Part shown: one piece after another, positions 5,880 through 7,180 of the stretch
How positions within the stretch are numbered: position 1 is the first letter of the stretch
Layout: every line of letters starts with the position of its first letter
Assembly: GCA_031255815.1 (NCBI GenBank)
Contig: JAIRRU010000025.1
Location: forward strand, 1 to 7,180
Reading direction: 5' to 3'
Length of the DNA: 7,180 bases
From: Treponema sp.
GTDB lineage: Bacteria; Spirochaetota; Spirochaetia; Treponematales; Breznakiellaceae
The notes under the pieces: model-generated
The model's database searches: none
Told to the model about the DNA's origin: nothing
What the model saw: only the letters and a program-made list of their open reading frames with translations
Translations under genes and position numbers: made by a program

Positions 5880-5918
5880 GAAAACGGAGCCCGAAACAGC
5901 GGCTGAAAAGGAAAACGG

Positions 5919-7043
5919 ATGCCCCCTGTTGATAAAACAGCTTCCCTGTCAAAACGGATGGCCCAGTCGGTGATGAACCGCTACACTCCGGAGATGGTAA
6001 AATGGAGTTACCCCTTCGGCCTTGTCCTGGAGAGTATCTTTACCCTGGGGGAATGCTGCGGGGAGGAGGAATACTGCCGCTGGGTCAAGGCCATGTACGA
6101 CGCCGCGATCGGGGAAGACGGCGGTATCGCCGGATACCGGGAAGACGAATACAACCTGGACATGGTCAAACCCGGCAAGACCCTGCTGCTCCTTCACAAA
6201 AAGTACGGGGATAAGAAGTACCGCACCGCAATTGAGTCCCTCCGCGGCCAGTTGCGGAACCAGCCCCGGACTAAAGACGGCGGTTTCTGGCATAAGAAGA
6301 TCTACCCCTGGCAGATGTGGCTGGACGGCCTTTTTATGCAGGGGCCTTTTTACGCCGGCTGCACGGCGGAATTCGGCGATCCTGAGGATTTTGATGACCT
6401 TATCCTCCAGTTCGTGCTGATGGAGTCCAGGGCGCGGGATAGAGAGACGGGCCTTCTTTACCACGCCTGGGACGAATCCCGCGGCCAGCCCTGGGCCAAT
6501 CCCGGCACGGGCTGTTCGCCCCACTTCTGGGGCCGGGCCCTGGGCTGGTACTGCATGGCCCTGGTGGATGCGCTGGATTCTATCCCTCCTTCCCGCCGGG
6601 GGCAGCGGGAAACCCTGAAAGCCATCGCTAACCGGCTCAGCGGCCCCGTCCTGAAATTCCAGGACAGGAAAAGCGGGCTCTGGTACCAGATTCTGGACAG
6701 GGGGCGGGAGGAAAAAAACTATCTGGAAAGCTCCGCCTCCGCCATGTTCGTCTATTTCCTTTTCAAGGCGATCCGCTCCGGTATTTTTGGAGAGGCGGAC
6801 ATTCCCGGGGCCCGGGAAGCCGCCCTGGCCGGATACGAGGGCCTTCTGCGGGAAAAACTGCGTGAAGACTCCTCCGGCGAGCTCCACCTTATGGGGATAT
6901 GCAAGGTAGCCGGGCTGGGGGGAAACCCTTACCGGGACGGATCTTTCAACTACTACCTGAGCGAACCGGTAGTGATGGATGACTTCAAAGGGGTAGGCCC
7001 CTTTATCCTCGCCTCCCTGGAGCGGGAAGCCCTGGCAGGCTAA
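5919..7043 (+). CDS. GH105 (GH88-like) unsaturated rhamnogalacturonyl/glucuronyl hydrolase, YteR-like
   Basis: GH105 enzymes remove the 4,5-unsaturated uronic acid that polysaccharide lyases leave on oligosaccharide ends, using water addition to the double bond. The protein is 374 residues, almost the length of Bacillus YteR (373), and is full-length. The (alpha/alpha)6-barrel motifs are in order: KWSYPFGLVLESI near the start, YPWQMWLDGLFMQGPFYA with the catalytic Asp136 (YteR Asp143), LLYHAWDES (His182), FWGRALGWYCMAL, YLESSASAMF (Glu270), and the C-terminal DGSFNYYLSEPVVMDDFKG followed by VGPFILASL. There is no signal peptide, so it is cytoplasmic like YteR. AAGGA lies six bases before the ATG. 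The exact substrate (rhamnogalacturonan, ulvan-like or other) cannot be read from the sequence. It is co-directional with the esterase gene 39 bases upstream, probably in the same transcript. Confidence 0.92.
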   Translation: MPPVDKTASLSKRMAQSVMNRYTPEMVKWSYPFGLVLESIFTLGECCGEEEYCRWVKAMYDAAIGEDGGIAGYREDEYNLDMVKPGKTLLLLHKKYGDKKYRTAIESLRGQLRNQPRTKDGGFWHKKIYPWQMWLDGLFMQGPFYAGCTAEFGDPEDFDDLILQFVLMESRARDRETGLLYHAWDESRGQPWANPGTGCSPHFWGRALGWYCMALVDALDSIPPSRRGQRETLKAIANRLSGPVLKFQDRKSGLWYQILDRGREEKNYLESSASAMFVYFLFKAIRSGIFGEADIPGAREAALAGYEGLLREKLREDSSGELHLMGICKVAGLGGNPYRDGSFNYYLSEPVVMDDFKGVGPFILASLEREALAG

Positions 7044-7065
7044 TCCGGCAGGATCCCGTACAAAA

Positions 7066-7096
7066 TCTGTATACGCTGTAAGTCGCGCGATACAGA
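7066..7096. other. Hairpin downstream of the GH105 gene
   Basis: TCTGTAT (7066-7072) pairs perfectly with ATACAGA (7090-7096). CGC (7074-7076) pairs with GCG (7087-7089), leaving one bulged A and a 10-base loop, so the stem has ten pairs. It begins 23 bases after the GH105 stop. No T-run follows, so it is not a standard intrinsic terminator. It could stabilise the mRNA 3' end, support Rho-dependent termination, or be a binding site for a regulator of an unseen gene to the right. The rest of 7044-7180 shows no gene. Confidence 0.45.
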
Positions 7097-7180
7097 ATCC
7101 TGGTACCTTGTTTAGGCAAAAAGTACGGATAAAGGGAAGCCGCGAACCGCAGCAACCGCACGGACTTTTACGCCGAAAAC

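Noticed and set aside
5949..6887. 312-residue minus-strand open frame opposite the GH105 gene
   Set aside because: It is a shadow of a full-length GH105 enzyme, without a ribosome site or domain of its own.

Overview
This is a GC-rich bacterial stretch, densely packed with seven readable genes: a truncated one at the left edge and six complete ones. Gene order and protein sequences suggest an anaerobic, gut-type bacterium. A high-GC treponeme or related spirochaete is my best guess, but nothing in the window proves it. No mobile element, CRISPR array, rRNA or tRNA was seen. No gene-free stretch exceeds about 205 bases.

Left part, minus strand (1-1585). yebC (a YebC/PmpR-family protein) is followed at once by ruvC (Holliday junction resolvase). 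The two are probably co-transcribed, and ruvA and ruvB are not next to them here. After a 181-base regulatory gap comes the 5' end of a third minus-strand gene (116 down to 1). Its N-terminus resembles uroporphyrinogen-decarboxylase-like methyltransferases. That gap holds a clear -10 box, a near-palindrome, a 10-base direct repeat and a hairpin.

Middle, plus strand (1790-4802). Divergent from yebC is a NeuB/SpsE-type sugar-acid synthase with a C-terminal SAF domain. Its promoter has an extended -10. A 141-base gap with a 17-base tandem repeat separates it from a small HD-domain hydrolase gene. The HD gene's promoter places the predicted transcription start on the ATG itself, which suggests a leaderless mRNA. 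mnmA (tRNA 2-thiouridylase) follows 7 bases later, in the same operon.

Right part, plus strand (4863-7043). An alpha/beta-hydrolase esterase and a GH105-type unsaturated glucuronyl/rhamnogalacturonyl hydrolase stand 39 bases apart. Neither has a signal peptide. Together they look like a cytoplasmic module that deacylates and then cleaves imported oligosaccharides made by polysaccharide lyases. The last 137 bases hold a hairpin and no recognisable gene.

I found no convincing entirely new system. The best leads are the leaderless HD-mnmA arrangement, the divergent NeuB homologue lacking pathway partners, the esterase-GH105 pair, and the compact regulatory region at 120-245.
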